Of a DNA stretch of 64,000 bases, positions 22,201 to 33,249 are shown one piece after another. The notes beneath the pieces are model-generated. The model saw only the letters and a program-made list of their open reading frames with translations, did not search any database and was not told the origin of the DNA. How positions within the stretch are numbered: the first letter of the stretch is position 1; each line of letters starts with the position of its first letter. Both the position numbers and the translations under genes were made by a program. This DNA is from Erythrophleum ivorense. Its lineage: Eukaryota > Streptophyta > Magnoliopsida > Fabales > Fabaceae. Location: contig JAIUCV010000102.1 of NCBI GenBank assembly GCA_026724425.1, positions 2,046,001 to 2,110,000 of the forward strand, written 5' to 3'.

Positions 22201-23810
22201 TCAGGGAATATAACAATAAACTTTTTGAAACCAAGAACTCTGGACTAGGAACCCACAGAGATAAAAAGGTTAACATAGATAAGGCACCTCATACTGGAAG
22301 GCTTTGCCGGCAGCACAAAACCAAGTGGTACATCGAGGTTCTCTCCGCATTCGTTTCAGTTCCTTAAGCTCTTTAAACTCGCGAATAACATTCCGTCTGC
22401 AGTCTCTGCAAAACCTCTTGCTGTCGAATCTGCAATTGAAATGATCATTCATTAATTGAGATCAAAGGACTCCACATGACCAGACAAAGAAGATTGTTGT
22501 ATTGCATGACTTGGTAGGAATATCAAATCAACAGTGACATACCTGTACCTCAGTCTCTCCATAAAATCCTCTTCTTTCATCCTTAAAAGAGATTGTCGAG
22601 TTTCCTCACTAAGTGCGGACCAGAAATCCACCAATGTATCACAAGAAAGCCTTGCAGTATGTAGAGCACACGTTTCCCTTGTTCCATGCCCTCTACCATA
22701 ACTAGCCATTCCTTGACTTATCCATCCCCGGCCACCACCACCACAAGCATCGGGATAGAGCAACTCACGTTCCCTTTCTCGAGCAGGGGCGCTGTCAAAA
22801 ACCTGCTAGAACCAATAGATTAACTAGTCGAACTGGAGGAACTTCAAATAGGTAAACCTTGCAAGAACTTACATTTTGAAGTCCTTTGAGAGACTTTGCA
22901 TACAAATAGCAATCAAGAAGTGTGAGTGATCCATCACGCGTCGTGGTGAGACCTCCCCATGGATGTACTGACGGATCTTGCATCTCATCCCCACATCCGT
23001 TACTAACAACCGAGTTACAGTCATTTTGGTATTTGGAGCCCCCTGATTTATTGCTAGGAGAGTTGCCTATTGATCCCTCCGGATGCAAGGACTTCCCATG
23101 CATAACAATCTGCAAGAAACCTTCAAGTAGCAGGCCATTACATCTGGAACAATACATGTTCTTGCGAGCTTGCTCAAATAGAGTCTGTTTGTCAATCTTG
23201 AGGAGCTCCTGTCTAGCTTTCGGCGACAGTTCACTCCAGAACTGCAAACAAGTTCAGAGAAATAGTTTTTGAGTTAATGATTTCTCTTCACGTCATTTAG
23301 CTAGACCGTGATGTGTAACCCGCGAACTAAAAAAAAAAAAAAAAAACTTCACAATTTGTGGAAGAGAAACAAGGACAACGAATGTGAATACACACGGGGA
23401 CATCTATAAGTTCTAGAACAGATTATTAATATTCGCAACTCTTCAAGATAAAAATAAAATAAAATAAAAAAGGGGGCCGAGAGCAATTTGCAGTGTTCAC
23501 AGTGCCAGAGAATACTTTAAAACATAACAATTATAACTAAGATGTGAGCAAAAACTTTGGTTGATAGAATCAAAGCAAAACATTTCTAGCTAATAAACAC
23601 CTGCCATAAACACCCATTAAACAATAAATCACAGGCAAATATCCAATATGAGCTAATTCAACGTCCAAAATGCCGAGAATTCCAATCTTCAGAGGACTCG
23701 TGGAAATGGATTAGTACCTTCTGCAGCTGATTGTAGCTGACTCCATCGATTTCCTTTGACCAGAAGCCAAAAGAGTATTGGTCATTCCTCTGCGCTAAAC
23801 CCGGCATCAT
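19214..23810 (-). CDS. Uncharacterised large plant protein (AT3G58050-like), about 1168 aa
   Basis: Eight coding exons in transcription order: 23810-23718, 23241-22873, 22802-22543, 22429-22288, 22151-21780, 21662-21531, 21433-21305, 21223-19214. All junctions fit GT-AG and phase. The start is fixed by an in-frame TAA directly before ATGATGCCG. Visible parts: an N-terminal FWSKEI...FWSELS repeat; two Cys clusters, YCSRCNG and FDSKRFCRDCRR with a later CTTWFC, that could bind zinc; a central conserved block around AIGTEKGKCDIFKFENVGMKG; a highly charged Lys/Glu coiled coil of about 55 residues at the start of the last exon; then a Ser-rich disordered tail ending in a Pro/aromatic region. No catalytic motif recognised; a nuclear or RNA-linked role is only a guess. 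The 117-bp intron 21779-21663 has no in-frame stop and is a multiple of three, so a 1207-aa retained form is possible. Confidence 0.85.
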
Positions 23811-24250
23811 TTACAGTCTCTTCTTCTGTTCATCAACAAATGTTCTCATTATCGGTAAGCAAAGGCCCAAGAGTGAAACAAAACCCAATCAGGAACCGAT
23901 CCTATCCGATTCAATTCCGTCGAATCGGACTGCGAAAACACCAAATCCAATCGGAAAATACAACAAAACAATCGATCGCTGTGAATCGGGGGGGACGATT
24001 CCGAAAATAAACAAATAAAAAGAGAGAGTCCGATAATGAAAATTTCCGTAAAAATCTCTTTTCAGATCCTTAACAGAAAGAAAATGAATCGAAATGGATT
24101 GAAATGGAGAAAGCCGAAAATCAGGGCTCCTCGGTCGATGACGATGACGATGAGATTCGCGGCTGCGTCAAAATATTCTAGAGAGAGAGAGAGAGAGAGA
24201 TGAGATGCAACTTATAAAGGGACTTAAGGAAGGCTGGTTTGGTAGAAATT
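23811..24250 (-). promoter_or_regulatory. Leader/promoter of the AT3G58050-like gene with a CT-type microsatellite
   Basis: Upstream of the ATG on the minus strand. GC content is higher than in flanking DNA to about 24,170. A (GA)10 run at 24181-24200 reads as CT repeats on the coding strand, a common feature near crucifer transcription starts. Confidence 0.4.
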
Positions 24251-24590
24251 TTAGACGCGGCGGTTAATATGAGAGAGCAGACGATAACAAATTCATGACA
24301 TCATTTTTTTTTCCTTAATTTGCAGAATAGGGATAAAAAATTACTATACAACAAAGTAGAGTTTTTTTGTCAGCCAAAACTGATGTATACATTTGAATAT
24401 CAGAATTGTGAAAATGTTTTTATAAAAACAAAATGATGTATTGTCACACAAATTTTACTTTGTTTTCATATGCTTGTTACCTTTCCTCAAATGGATACAT
24501 GTGTGTGTGTGGGTATAGTGTTGTCATCATGCTGTAATGGCTAAAAACAAAATTGTTTATTATTTAATACTTTCATATATAAAGTCCAAA

Positions 24591-25160
24591 TAATCATATG
24601 ATTAAAGGGATTTATTGTTGTTTCTCAAAATTCTATGGGAAAATAGAGTCCAATTGTCATATTCAAAAATACTGAAATCCTAACAAAATTTTCATATTTA
24701 TTTGAATGTCATGAATGAAAAACGCGGTAAAATATGTTTTTGTTGTTTTTAAATGATTAGTAATGCATTTTTAAAAAAATGTTTGGTTTTGGCAAATTGT
24801 TTAGCATTTATTATAAAAGTATTATAAATTAAATTAAATTATTGGCTGTTTTAAACTTTTGGAAACACATTAATATTTTGGATATGTAACAACCTAGATG
24901 ATATAATATACCATAAATTAATAACCAAATATTCTCCGTTTATTTAAAAATAAAAAACCTTAAATATTTTTAATTAACAAAGAAAACAGTATGCTTCTTA
25001 TTATATAATAAAAATGATAATAAAGAACAATATGGAAATAAAACATATATCAATCTCAAAATAATGTCAAAAATAACATATACATTGAATAACAATTTAT
25101 ATTCAAAAGAAAAAATATTAAATTTAACACAATCTCGCATAGCGCGGACTATCACCTAGT
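24591..25160 (+). mobile_element. Helitron-like unit 1 with CTAGT terminus
   Basis: Ends with a degenerate GC-rich hairpin (tcgcatagcgcggac) followed by atcacctagt at 25151-25160, closely matching the 3' ends of Brassicaceae Helitrons (short GC hairpin, then CTAG with T after it). Its first about 140 bases (24591-24730) recur in diverged form at 25160-25300. The 5' TC terminus was not pinned down, so the left boundary is set by the repeat only. No Rep/helicase coding capacity. Confidence 0.45.
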
Positions 25161-25487
25161 AATCATATAATTAACAGATTTATTGATTTCTCTCAATTTT
25201 TTTACCGAAAAATACAATGTAATTCTTGTATTCAAATATCCTAAAATCCGAACAAAATCTTCACATTTATTTAAATGCCATCAATGAAAAACGCCGTATA
25301 ATTAAATATATACTATGGATTATAACATTTCTGTTCATTAGAATTTTTATACATCACATTGACTATTAGCCATACAAAAATAATTATCTTTGAAATAGAA
25401 TGCTAATATGTTACCGGTAAAAAAAGACCAGACTTTTAAATACGACAAAATGAACATTTTTCTTATTTTTCTTTCATATCACCTAGT
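25161..25487 (+). mobile_element. Helitron-like unit 2, head-to-tail with unit 1
   Basis: Begins with a diverged copy of the start of unit 1 (shared words aatcatat, gatttattg, tttctcaa, ttcaaatat and aatgaaaaacg) and ends with the same word atcacctagt at 25478-25487. The two units therefore share both their start block and their end, in tandem. Confidence 0.4.
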
Positions 25488-25503
25488 CGAGAGTATACTC
25501 TCG
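25488..25503. repeat. 16-bp perfect palindrome
   Basis: CGAGAGTATACTCTCG equals its own reverse complement. It directly follows the atcacctagt terminus of the second Helitron-like unit. Helitrons favour AT targets near such structures, but a chance origin is possible. Confidence 0.8.
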
Positions 25504-26321
25504 TTTGGAACCACACTTGTTTGACTCCAATATGAGAGTCGGAACCAGCAACATGTTGTGGTGACATAGAAGATTAATTCACCAGGCTAATCAACTCGGG
25601 TCAAAGTAAACCTTCTTAAGAATTTCAATAATACCAAGACTTAAAAAAAAAATGTTATAAGATATTAGATGCAACATCAACATCTCAAAATTAATCACAC
25701 CTATACATTTAAAAATTATATTCTGGTATTTGTTGCTTATTATCATAATCCAACGTCGACAGTGGATATATGATACTAAAAGAAATTGCCGTACCATTAT
25801 CCTAGTTTTAGCTGTGCCTGCGCGTATGTAAGTTGTTGACAAAGAAGAAACATCCACCTATACATTATTGAAATTAGTAGGATCTAGAGAGCATTTTGTC
25901 AAGAGGACTATAAGTATAGTTTTGACCTTAATTTAGACACTGCTTAAGTCTAACCGAATCAAAATCGCCATTGTGAAAAAAAGAAAGAAAAAAAAGAAAA
26001 GTTGAACCAACCTGTTCGGACATGGTCTTACAACAAAAAAAATAACCAAAATCATGTCTTAACTTTTTCCTACATTCCCCGTCTGAAACCACAAAAAACC
26101 AAAAAATTACAGAGATGTTATAATTCTTGCAGCCATTAAATAGTAACAATGGCTCCCTCCAAACTGATTCACCATAGAAGATTTTATCATCATCATCTCA
26201 TCTTCATCCCCATAGGAGAAGAGTCCATCATTCTAAGCTACTAAAACCAGACAACAAACTTCAAATCTTCCATGAGGCTTCTTATGTACATCATTTTTCA
26301 ATCAACTCCTTCTTTCTGAGT

Positions 26322-27675
26322 TTACTCCTCTTTCCAGATTCGACCGGTCACTCTCAACTTGAGCTCTTGCCTATCACCTCCAGAGAAGTAGAGTGCGAGG
26401 TTTCTTGGGATGATGAGACCGTCTTGACTGTCCCTGACTTTCCTGTGACTGTCACGGATGCTTCTTGGGATCCCTTGCCATGTTAGTTTACGTCCGTGAG
26501 CTCCTACTTCCAAGCTGTAACTGAACTTCTTCGCCTCGTTCTCATCTCCCATGAAACGAAGAAACGCCATGTACACTGGTGCCATCCCCAGCTGGAACGC
26601 CTCAAAGTGTAAACAGAACTGTCTCCCAAAACAGTTGAACACCTGAAAAAACAAAATTTAAGAAACTAAACATGTGAGTTTACGTGTAACGGAAGACTGA
26701 GGATGAAAATGAGACTGACAAACCCTATCAAAAATCAGAAGCTGAAAGATTTAACAGAAACTTGTGCAACATAAGAATGACACAAATAGCTTCCACTGAA
26801 AGATCAGAAGCTGGAGAGAGCTAAAGCAAGGGAAAGTTCATGGTCGAGGTTAAAGAAGGGAAAGAAGGTGAATGGAATGTGAAGACAAGTCATGATAAGA
26901 GATGCAAAAGCCAATAGTGGTATAGAACTATTTTTCAAAGAAGAGAGCTAAAGCTAAGGAAAAGTTCAAGAAACTGTTACCGTAAGCATCCATGTAGCAT
27001 TTTCGACTTCATGTGGATTTGATTTGACATAACGGTGGTTGAAGGTGCAACCGTCATGCATATCAACTTTATGATCATCTTTGAGATGAACAACAAGAGT
27101 AGGGATATCACCTGTAACCGAACACTCGGAGCCAGCATAAGGGCAAGTGTAAGGTCTAAACCTGCAATGCTGCTCGTGCTTAAGCTTGCTGTAGTAAGGG
27201 AAAATGTCATGACACCCCAAGTTTTGGTACCGGCATGGAACTTCCAAAGATTCTGCAACTTTCTCAAGAGCTAAGCATCTTATGTTACCAAGCTCGTAAC
27301 GACATGTAGGGCACGTGTTCTGCACTCTCACTTTGCAGTTTGAACATAAGGTGTGGCCATTTGGACACTGTAAGAAGAAACTTATACAGCGTTAAAGAAA
27401 CATCAAGACTGCAATTACAAAAATCATTTTTTAAGGAGAGAAAAGTGACAGACCTGATGAATTGGAGGGTACATTAAGTTTGTACACACAGGACATTCAA
27501 GAAGCTCGTAGACACCATTGTTTGAATGCATTCCATATTTTCCAATTCCTGCGCTACCTGATTTAGTAGGTTTGTTGTTGTTATTAACTTCCACTTTTGC
27601 CATTTTAACCTCGTAATCCATCCCCGTCGAATTCGATTCCAGGACTTCTTTCAAAGCACTGCCTCCAGGAGCCAT
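26322..27675 (-). CDS. SINAT2: SINAT2-type RING E3 ubiquitin ligase, 309 aa
   Basis: Three exons: 27675-27454, 27367-26981, 26642-26322. Start at 27675 gives the family N-terminus MAPGGSALKEV. The C3HC4 RING is C61, C64, C75, H79, C82, C85, C93, C96, split by the first intron after Q74. It is followed by the SIAH-type zinc finger (C-rich block around VPCRYQNLGCHDIFPYYSKL) and the SINA/TRAF-like dimerisation domain to the end (RVTGRIWKEE). Family role: dimeric E3 ligases that ubiquitinate targets such as ATG6, ATG13, FREE1 and BES1, controlling autophagy and brassinosteroid signalling. Length is normal. The region upstream suggests a leader exon and a 5' UTR intron, typical of SINAT genes. Confidence 0.95.
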
Positions 27676-29128
27676 GGCTTGTAAGAAGTAAATTTGCTCT
27701 TTTGTTTTCACTTGTGGTCAGATGGTTTATTCCTTTTGAATCTATTTGTTATTCTGCAGGAGGAGAGAGAAACCATAACCAATATAAGCTTATATGATTC
27801 ACAAGTCAAATTTATAACATATTGTTGATAAATAATTGAGAAGATACAAAATGTAGATTTAAAGGGGAAGATACTTGGTTAAGTTGATCAAGTCTTTTAC
27901 TTTATTTCTGGGATCTGTTAGCTTCATAAGGAACAAAAGAATAAAATAAGATGATTCAAAAGTGGAAACACAATTGGAGCAAAACATTAAATGCACTTTT
28001 AGATAGGTACCAAAGCAATAGGCCTCAAAGCTATGAACAATGCTAAAAGCTAGACCTTTGCACATTCCAATGACTTTTAACAGTAACAGTAATCAATCGC
28101 AGAACTATCAAACATCAAAAGAGGAAAAATAAAACAAATCGTTTCTCTGTTTACAATCTAACTAGAACAAGAACCAACACAAAGTCTAAAAATGCCAGAA
28201 CCAATGAATCAAGAATCAGCAAAATCTAACCTTAGACAGCTAACAAAATTCGTGCAAGCAAGGTTTCATATTTTGCAACACAATTCAAACCAGGTATAAG
28301 CAGAAATCTATAGAGAACGGTGTTCAAATTGCAAACCCCGATATCATAAATCTCAGTATAATCTTTGCCCTATGAAACAATTTCAAAAAATCCATCCGTG
28401 AGAACCAAACGATTCAAAGACAACAAAATCCAGAGAGGTTTTTCCCAAAATTAAAAAAAAGCAAGCTAGATTGGTCATACGATGCCTCCTGATATCAAGA
28501 CAAAGCAGGAACCCGAAAATCCAATTTCGGAATTCGGTGATTCTCGATCTTCTAATCCGATTTCAAAATTAAAAAAAAAAAACCCCAAATTCAAAAGAAG
28601 GAGAAGAAAGTTTTTTACCCGGAAGAAAAATTCCAGACGGATTTTTTGTTTGCTTCAGATTCAAATTAAGAAGAGAAATCGACGGATTTTTTGGGGAATA
28701 CCCAGAAACGAAAAGAGACGCGAGGAGACGGAGGAGGATGGTTGTGTCCTGTCTTGTTCGTATCGGTGAAAGCCCATTAATGGTGGTCTCTGCTTTGTCT
28801 TTATTCCACTTTTAAAAAACACCGAATCACAATTCACGAAGGTGGTTCCTTTTTTTAAGAAATAAATAATCCTCTTAATTACAATTATTTATATTTATAG
28901 GTTTTTGTACTATCTTCTATATGAGTTTATTTTTCCACTGTAGTACAGTGGTTTCTTTCTTATTTTATACGTATATTATTCTCAGATATTTCATGTCTGA
29001 AAATTCTAACAAAACAAAAAAAAGGTATAACAAAGAAAACGTTAAAGGAAACATATTTCCTCTAACAAAACAAAAAAGGGAAAATATTTCCTCATTTTTT
29101 AGCTGCATGCATCACATTCAACGCAATC
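27676..29128 (-). promoter_or_regulatory. Leader intron and promoter region of the SINAT2-type gene
   Basis: From the ATG back to about 28.75 kb the sequence has the look of a long leader intron followed by a GC-richer first exon (about 28,480-28,760), as read on the minus strand. No ORF here is believable; the 95-codon plus-strand frame at 28482 is antisense to the likely leader exon and low in complexity. Splice sites of the leader were not resolved with confidence. The last bases, 29121-29128, are the left copy of the neighbouring hAT target duplication. Confidence 0.35.
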
Positions 29129-29492
29129 CAGTGTTTTGAAAACCGGACCGACCCGGTGGTCGGACCGGGTTCGACCGTGAACCGGACATGTGACCGGGTT
29201 GGGTTTCCGGTCCGGTTTATAAACAATTAATATGATCAATTAACTAATTATATGTTAGATTATAAGTTATTTCACAAAATTAGGTTTAGTTTAATTTTTC
29301 TAATAATATTATATTTATATTTATACTTTTATATCAACTCTTAACTATTTATAATATGTATTTTAAAATTTCTATATTTAAAAATAAATAAATATAAATT
29401 ATTATGAACTGGATTTAACCCGGTCGAACCAAATTGAACCATGACCCGGATACTTATCCGGTTCGCCTTCCGGTCCGGTTTTAATAACATTG
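29129..29492. mobile_element. Non-autonomous hAT-type transposon, 364 bp
   Basis: Flanked by the 8-bp target duplication acgcaatc at 29121-29128 and 29493-29500. Inverted ends: left CAGTGTTTTGAAAACCGGAC, right (reverse complement) CAATGTTATTAAAACCGGAC. Subterminal regions are full of ccggtccggt, ccgggtt and cggttcg words in both orientations; the middle is AT-rich without coding capacity. A different family from the 599-bp element at 15.3 kb. Confidence 0.88.
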
Positions 29493-29500
29493 ACGCAATC

Positions 29501-30965
29501 CCAATTATACATTTCCGACTTATGAGCAAATTTCTAGTTTTCATCTCCAAACCAAAAGTCAATTTCTTTAGAGGGAAATACAAAAATAACGACCAGTTAA
29601 AGAAAACATCTATAATAACCAGTTAATTATTAAATTCTCTAATTGGCTCGAGTTCGTGCATCGAATAACGAGACAACGCTCGTTTCCCGCACACATCATT
29701 TGATTTTTTTTTTTCCTTCCTCTTTTTAAATTTTGCTTTAACTGTTTAAAGTTCTATATATATATCTGCCGTTGACGTAATTTTCTTCACGAAATTTAGG
29801 CATGTTTAATTTTTAGAATTTGTCAATCATTTTTCAATTAAACAGACCATTACATATCTATTAACTTGCAAAGTACAAAATTTCTCAACTGTAAATGCTG
29901 AAAGTCTGAAAATGGTTGAAAATGTCTGCTTTTTTGGGATTTATTAGTTGAAATTTTTTGAGGACTACACCTCATAAGGAAACATTTTCAAAAATACACA
30001 TGTTGAAAAGTTTTTTAAAACTACACCAAAAATCATACAAGAATTGAGAATTTTAACCTCAATCAATCTCAAAAGTATTTTTGATTTTATGTCGTCAGAT
30101 TCATCGTCTGAGCCATCTCAGCTGTTCGTCGGAGATCATTGTCGCATCGCCAATTGTACGTCAGAGTCCATCATCCATCTTATGTCGGAGTCCATCGTCC
30201 GTCCAAGCCCATCGTTCAGTTCGCTCGTGTGAAATCACGATAAAAGGTGAGTTCATTAGTTTTAAATAATTAATCGATCTTAGCTTATGATTTGGGTACT
30301 ATGAGCCTTATTTAAGTAGATTTTATTAATTGATTTACAGATTATTTGTGATATGGCAGAGAAGAAGATGATTTAGCTAAAAAGTCATTGAATTTGCCTT
30401 AGCTAAAGACGGAATATGCTTTGTTAATGTCAATTTAGCTTCATCGATTACACCTTTGTTGATGTTCCAGAGACGGCGATATCCGATTGAGAAATTACTT
30501 TGTTAAGTCTTACTATTCAATATCAATTTAGCTTCACTGATTATCTTTAACCAATTTTATAAAGCATTATAAATCCTCTTTATATTAATTAGGTAATGAT
30601 TGAGCTTTATTTTATTTGTGGAGTTTGGAAGTTAACGAATAACATTCAATGGGAGTTCACAAATGATGGTAGATAGAGGAGGTTATGTTAGTTTCATCAA
30701 TGAGACAACAACTACAACAATTTGGTTGCTCTTTTTTATGATGATTTTGGGTTAGACAAAATCACCCATTATGTGAAGCTTAGCTATGCAATACCTTCAA
30801 GCTTGGTTTCTACATTCTTCTTAATTCATGATGGATCCTTGAATGGTTCTTGATTTGATTATGCAGTTGACAATTCGACATTGACTCTCGCATTTTGTAT
30901 AATCTGTGTTTTAAATAATATATAGAATTAGTCTGATATATATATATAGCGATTGGATATATAAT
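29501..30965. other. Unassigned intergenic DNA
   Basis: No gene. A GC-richer patch at about 30,090-30,230 has two near-copies of a word like gtcrgagtccatc; it may be another captured fragment but no homology was recognised. The upstream exons expected for the gamma-glutamyl peptidase pseudogene were not found here. Confidence 0.4.
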
Positions 30966-31300
30966 ATGCAGCTAATAGCTAGAGTGAAAGGAGAAAAAGT
31001 AGGGAGAGCAAGGCAAGGACCAGAGCTTTGCCTTGGGAACATAACCATCATGAAGGAAGCAGTAGCGCCGGAAAATTACTTCGGCGAAGAAGTTCCGGCA
31101 AACTTGAGGATCATATCAGCCCATCAGGACGAAGTTTAATTTGGAGCTGCCAAAAAGTGCAAAAGTGTTAGCATATTCGAGTATGTATGAAGTAGAGATG
31201 TGTTCAATCGAAAATAACTTCCTCTGTATTCAGGGACATCCTGGGTATAACCGTGACATCTTGACCGATATCGTAGATCGTATTCTTGTCGGAAGCCACA
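30966..31300 (+). pseudogene. Gamma-glutamyl peptidase (GGP, class I glutamine amidotransferase) pseudogene fragment
   Basis: The first segment translates to QLIARVKGEKVGRARQGPEL and continues through LGNITIMKEAV, ENYFGEEVPANLRIISAHQDEV, then meets TAA. The next segment, one frame over from 31141, continues the same protein: ELPKSAKVLAYSSMYEVEMC, then NNFLCIQGHPGYNRDILTDIVDRIL. The catalytic-histidine region QGHP is present. A four-base insertion (taat, 31137-31140) between HQDEV and LELPKS creates the stop and frameshift. Only the last part of the gene remains; the nucleophile Cys region is absent. Intact family members are cytosolic peptidases that process glutathione conjugates in glucosinolate and camalexin synthesis. 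A splice-acceptor-like TATGCAG before 30971 suggests a DNA-level copy. Confidence 0.85.
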
Positions 31301-31486
31301 TTATGATTTTGTTTCCTCTCTCTCTTTTTTCTTAAGTAATTTATTTATACTATTATTTGCGAATTGATTTTAGAGAATTAATCTTTCTCATTCACTCTCG
31401 CAACAAGAATTACATTAATACCCTTAATGATATCTATTAATTTATTTATTTGCCATTATTGTTAAAATTAATAATCTTAAGATATA

Positions 31487-31745
31487 CTCCCTCTGTTTCA
31501 TAATATAAGGGGTTTTGAAGTTTTTTTTTTGTTTCATAATATAAGGAGTTTTAGAGTTTCTAGGCAAAATTAAATGTGTTTTTGTTACTTTTGATTATTT
31601 ATATTTTTCATATTATTTTGTTATTGGTTTAAATGTTTTGGAATTGATGATAAAATATATTTTATTTCAAAAAGTATAAGAATTAAATAGCTTCTTAATC
31701 TATGTGCAAAAACCTTAAACCCCCTATATTATGAAACAGAGGGAG
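31487..31745. mobile_element. Stowaway-type MITE, 259 bp
   Basis: Near-perfect terminal inverted repeats of about 29 bp beginning CTCCCTCTGTTTCATAATAT on both sides, flanked by TA target duplications at 31485-31486 and 31746-31747. A second copy of gtttcataatataaggagtt sits internally near 31529-31549. The CTCCCTC(T/C)G start and TA duplication are the Tc1/Mariner Stowaway signature. No coding capacity. Confidence 0.92.
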
Positions 31746-32429
31746 TATTTGACTTGAAAAAGTAAAGAAAAAAATAGTATCAACCCTAATTTGATAACTC
31801 TATAAATATCAACCTAAGTCTTCACCCTAATCAGCCACTTGCTGAGAAAAAAACACAAATCACCTCTTAATTTACGTATGCTTCAAGGTTTCTTTTCTTT
31901 CTTGCACTACAAGTAGTTGGGTTGGAGAACTATCTTTCGACTACCCAACCGATGACCAGAGATAGTGTCATTGGTTTTTTTTGTTGAATTTGTACTGCTT
32001 ACCAGTCTTTTTATCTACGCCACGGAAAACCACGAGATTAATTTATTCTCGATAATAGTAAGATTCGTATCATATACCATCTTTAATCAAAACTTTTTTA
32101 GTTTTTTTTTTTAATTCCACTTTGTTTAGTTTTATTTTAACGTCATCAGAGTTAGTCAATCATGGCTTCAAGCCCTACAATATGATGTCATATTTTATCA
32201 TTATTTTATTCTACGATGATGATGGTTTATTATGATGATGAATGATGAGGCGATAAGCTATAAATCTGCCTACATTGAGGTAAAACTTGCATGTACTTGT
32301 ATTTAGCTTTCTATGGATATTTAGCATTCTGTGAAAAACAAAATTAATTTATCCTCATGAAGTACTTCTTTATTTTGCTATTATCTTAATTTATAAGAAA
32401 ACATGATTTGATAAGCTTGCTCTGAAAGA
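31746..32429. other. Unassigned DNA between the MITE and the phosphofructokinase fragment
   Basis: AT-rich. A short inverted word pair, gttgggt and acccaac, lies near 31917-31949. The patch at 31,800-31,990 is less AT-rich but codes for nothing recognisable. Confidence 0.4.
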
Positions 32430-32975
32430 TCCATGCTTCTCAAGGTTCCCTTCAATCTTCATGGGCCTCTTGGTGTACGGAAGCATTTGAAGTACCTCAT
32501 CGAAACAAAAGACTTTGCTGTGATCTGTGCAGCAGAAGGAGCTGAACAGGTAACTATATTACAATAACGCATGTACACTCAATAGCAATTAAGGAGATTT
32601 TTTGTCCACTTGAGTATTATCCCAAAACATATTTCGGCTTACGTATCTTGGCATGTTGTTGCAGAACTTACTCGAGAAAACGAATGCGAAAGATGCATCT
32701 GGAAACACAATACTTTGTGATTTCGGTGTGTACATTCAACAAAAGGTAAGATATAAGGAAAAGACTGGTTGAGATATCTCATAAAGAGTTCTGTTTTCGA
32801 TTCTTTTTTTTTTGTGTATAGTTGCTTGGTAAATTTTACTCTTTTTTGGTCCATAGTTGATGTGATAATTCTCACAAGTTTTTTGCATCTTAATTTTCTA
32901 CCTGTATCTTCTTCTTTTTGTATAGACGAAGAAGTATTCCAATAGGTGTGAAGTACATTGTTAATCCAATACTTT
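32430..32975 (+). pseudogene. ATP-dependent 6-phosphofructokinase (plastid PFK5-like) gene fragment
   Basis: Three exon pieces with introns kept: about 32430-32549 (LLKVPFNLHGPLGV, KHLKYLIETKDFAVICAAEG), 32665-32744 (NLLEKTNAKDASGNTILCDF, GVYIQQK) and 32926 to about 32975 (TKKY, then decayed VKYI). These are successive blocks of the plant group-B PFK catalytic domain that commits fructose-6-phosphate to glycolysis. The conserved GAGQ is changed to GAEQ, and the third piece is frameshifted with a stop. The N- and C-terminal two-thirds of the enzyme are missing. Preserved introns show it is a genomic copy, not a retrocopy. Confidence 0.82.
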
Positions 32976-33249
32976 CTCAAAACTTTCAGAAGACCCCTAA
33001 AGTACTAAAATTTCTAGATATATCCACATTTGTGCAAATTATACATTTCAGTTAAACAATCAATGAATCAAATATGAAAATATTTACGAATGAAACGATA
33101 TTTTTAATTCAAGAAGTACAGATGAGAAAGAAAACTATTGTTTGTAAACAAAGTAATGATTTTAGTGTGTTTACTAATTTTGGGTTTATTATAGAACCAC
33201 AAAACTAATTGGGTTTGATTGGTGATATATGAATGACTTTTGCTAGTGT
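32976..33249. other. AT-rich spacer
   Basis: No feature recognised between the PFK fragment and the DRM-like fragment. Confidence 0.5.

Larger units (their letters stand above)
24251..26321. other. AT-rich intergenic DNA between the AT3G58050-like and SINAT2-type genes
   Basis: No gene. Holds the Helitron-like tandem units (24591-25487, listed separately) and, right after them, the 16-bp perfect palindrome CGAGAGTATACTCTCG at 25488-25503. From about 25.5 to 26.3 kb nothing is recognised apart from the expected 3' UTR of the SINAT2-type gene. Confidence 0.45.

Noticed and set aside
28482..28769. 95-codon Lys/Arg-rich plus-strand ORF
   Set aside because: Low complexity and antisense to the probable SINAT2 leader exon.
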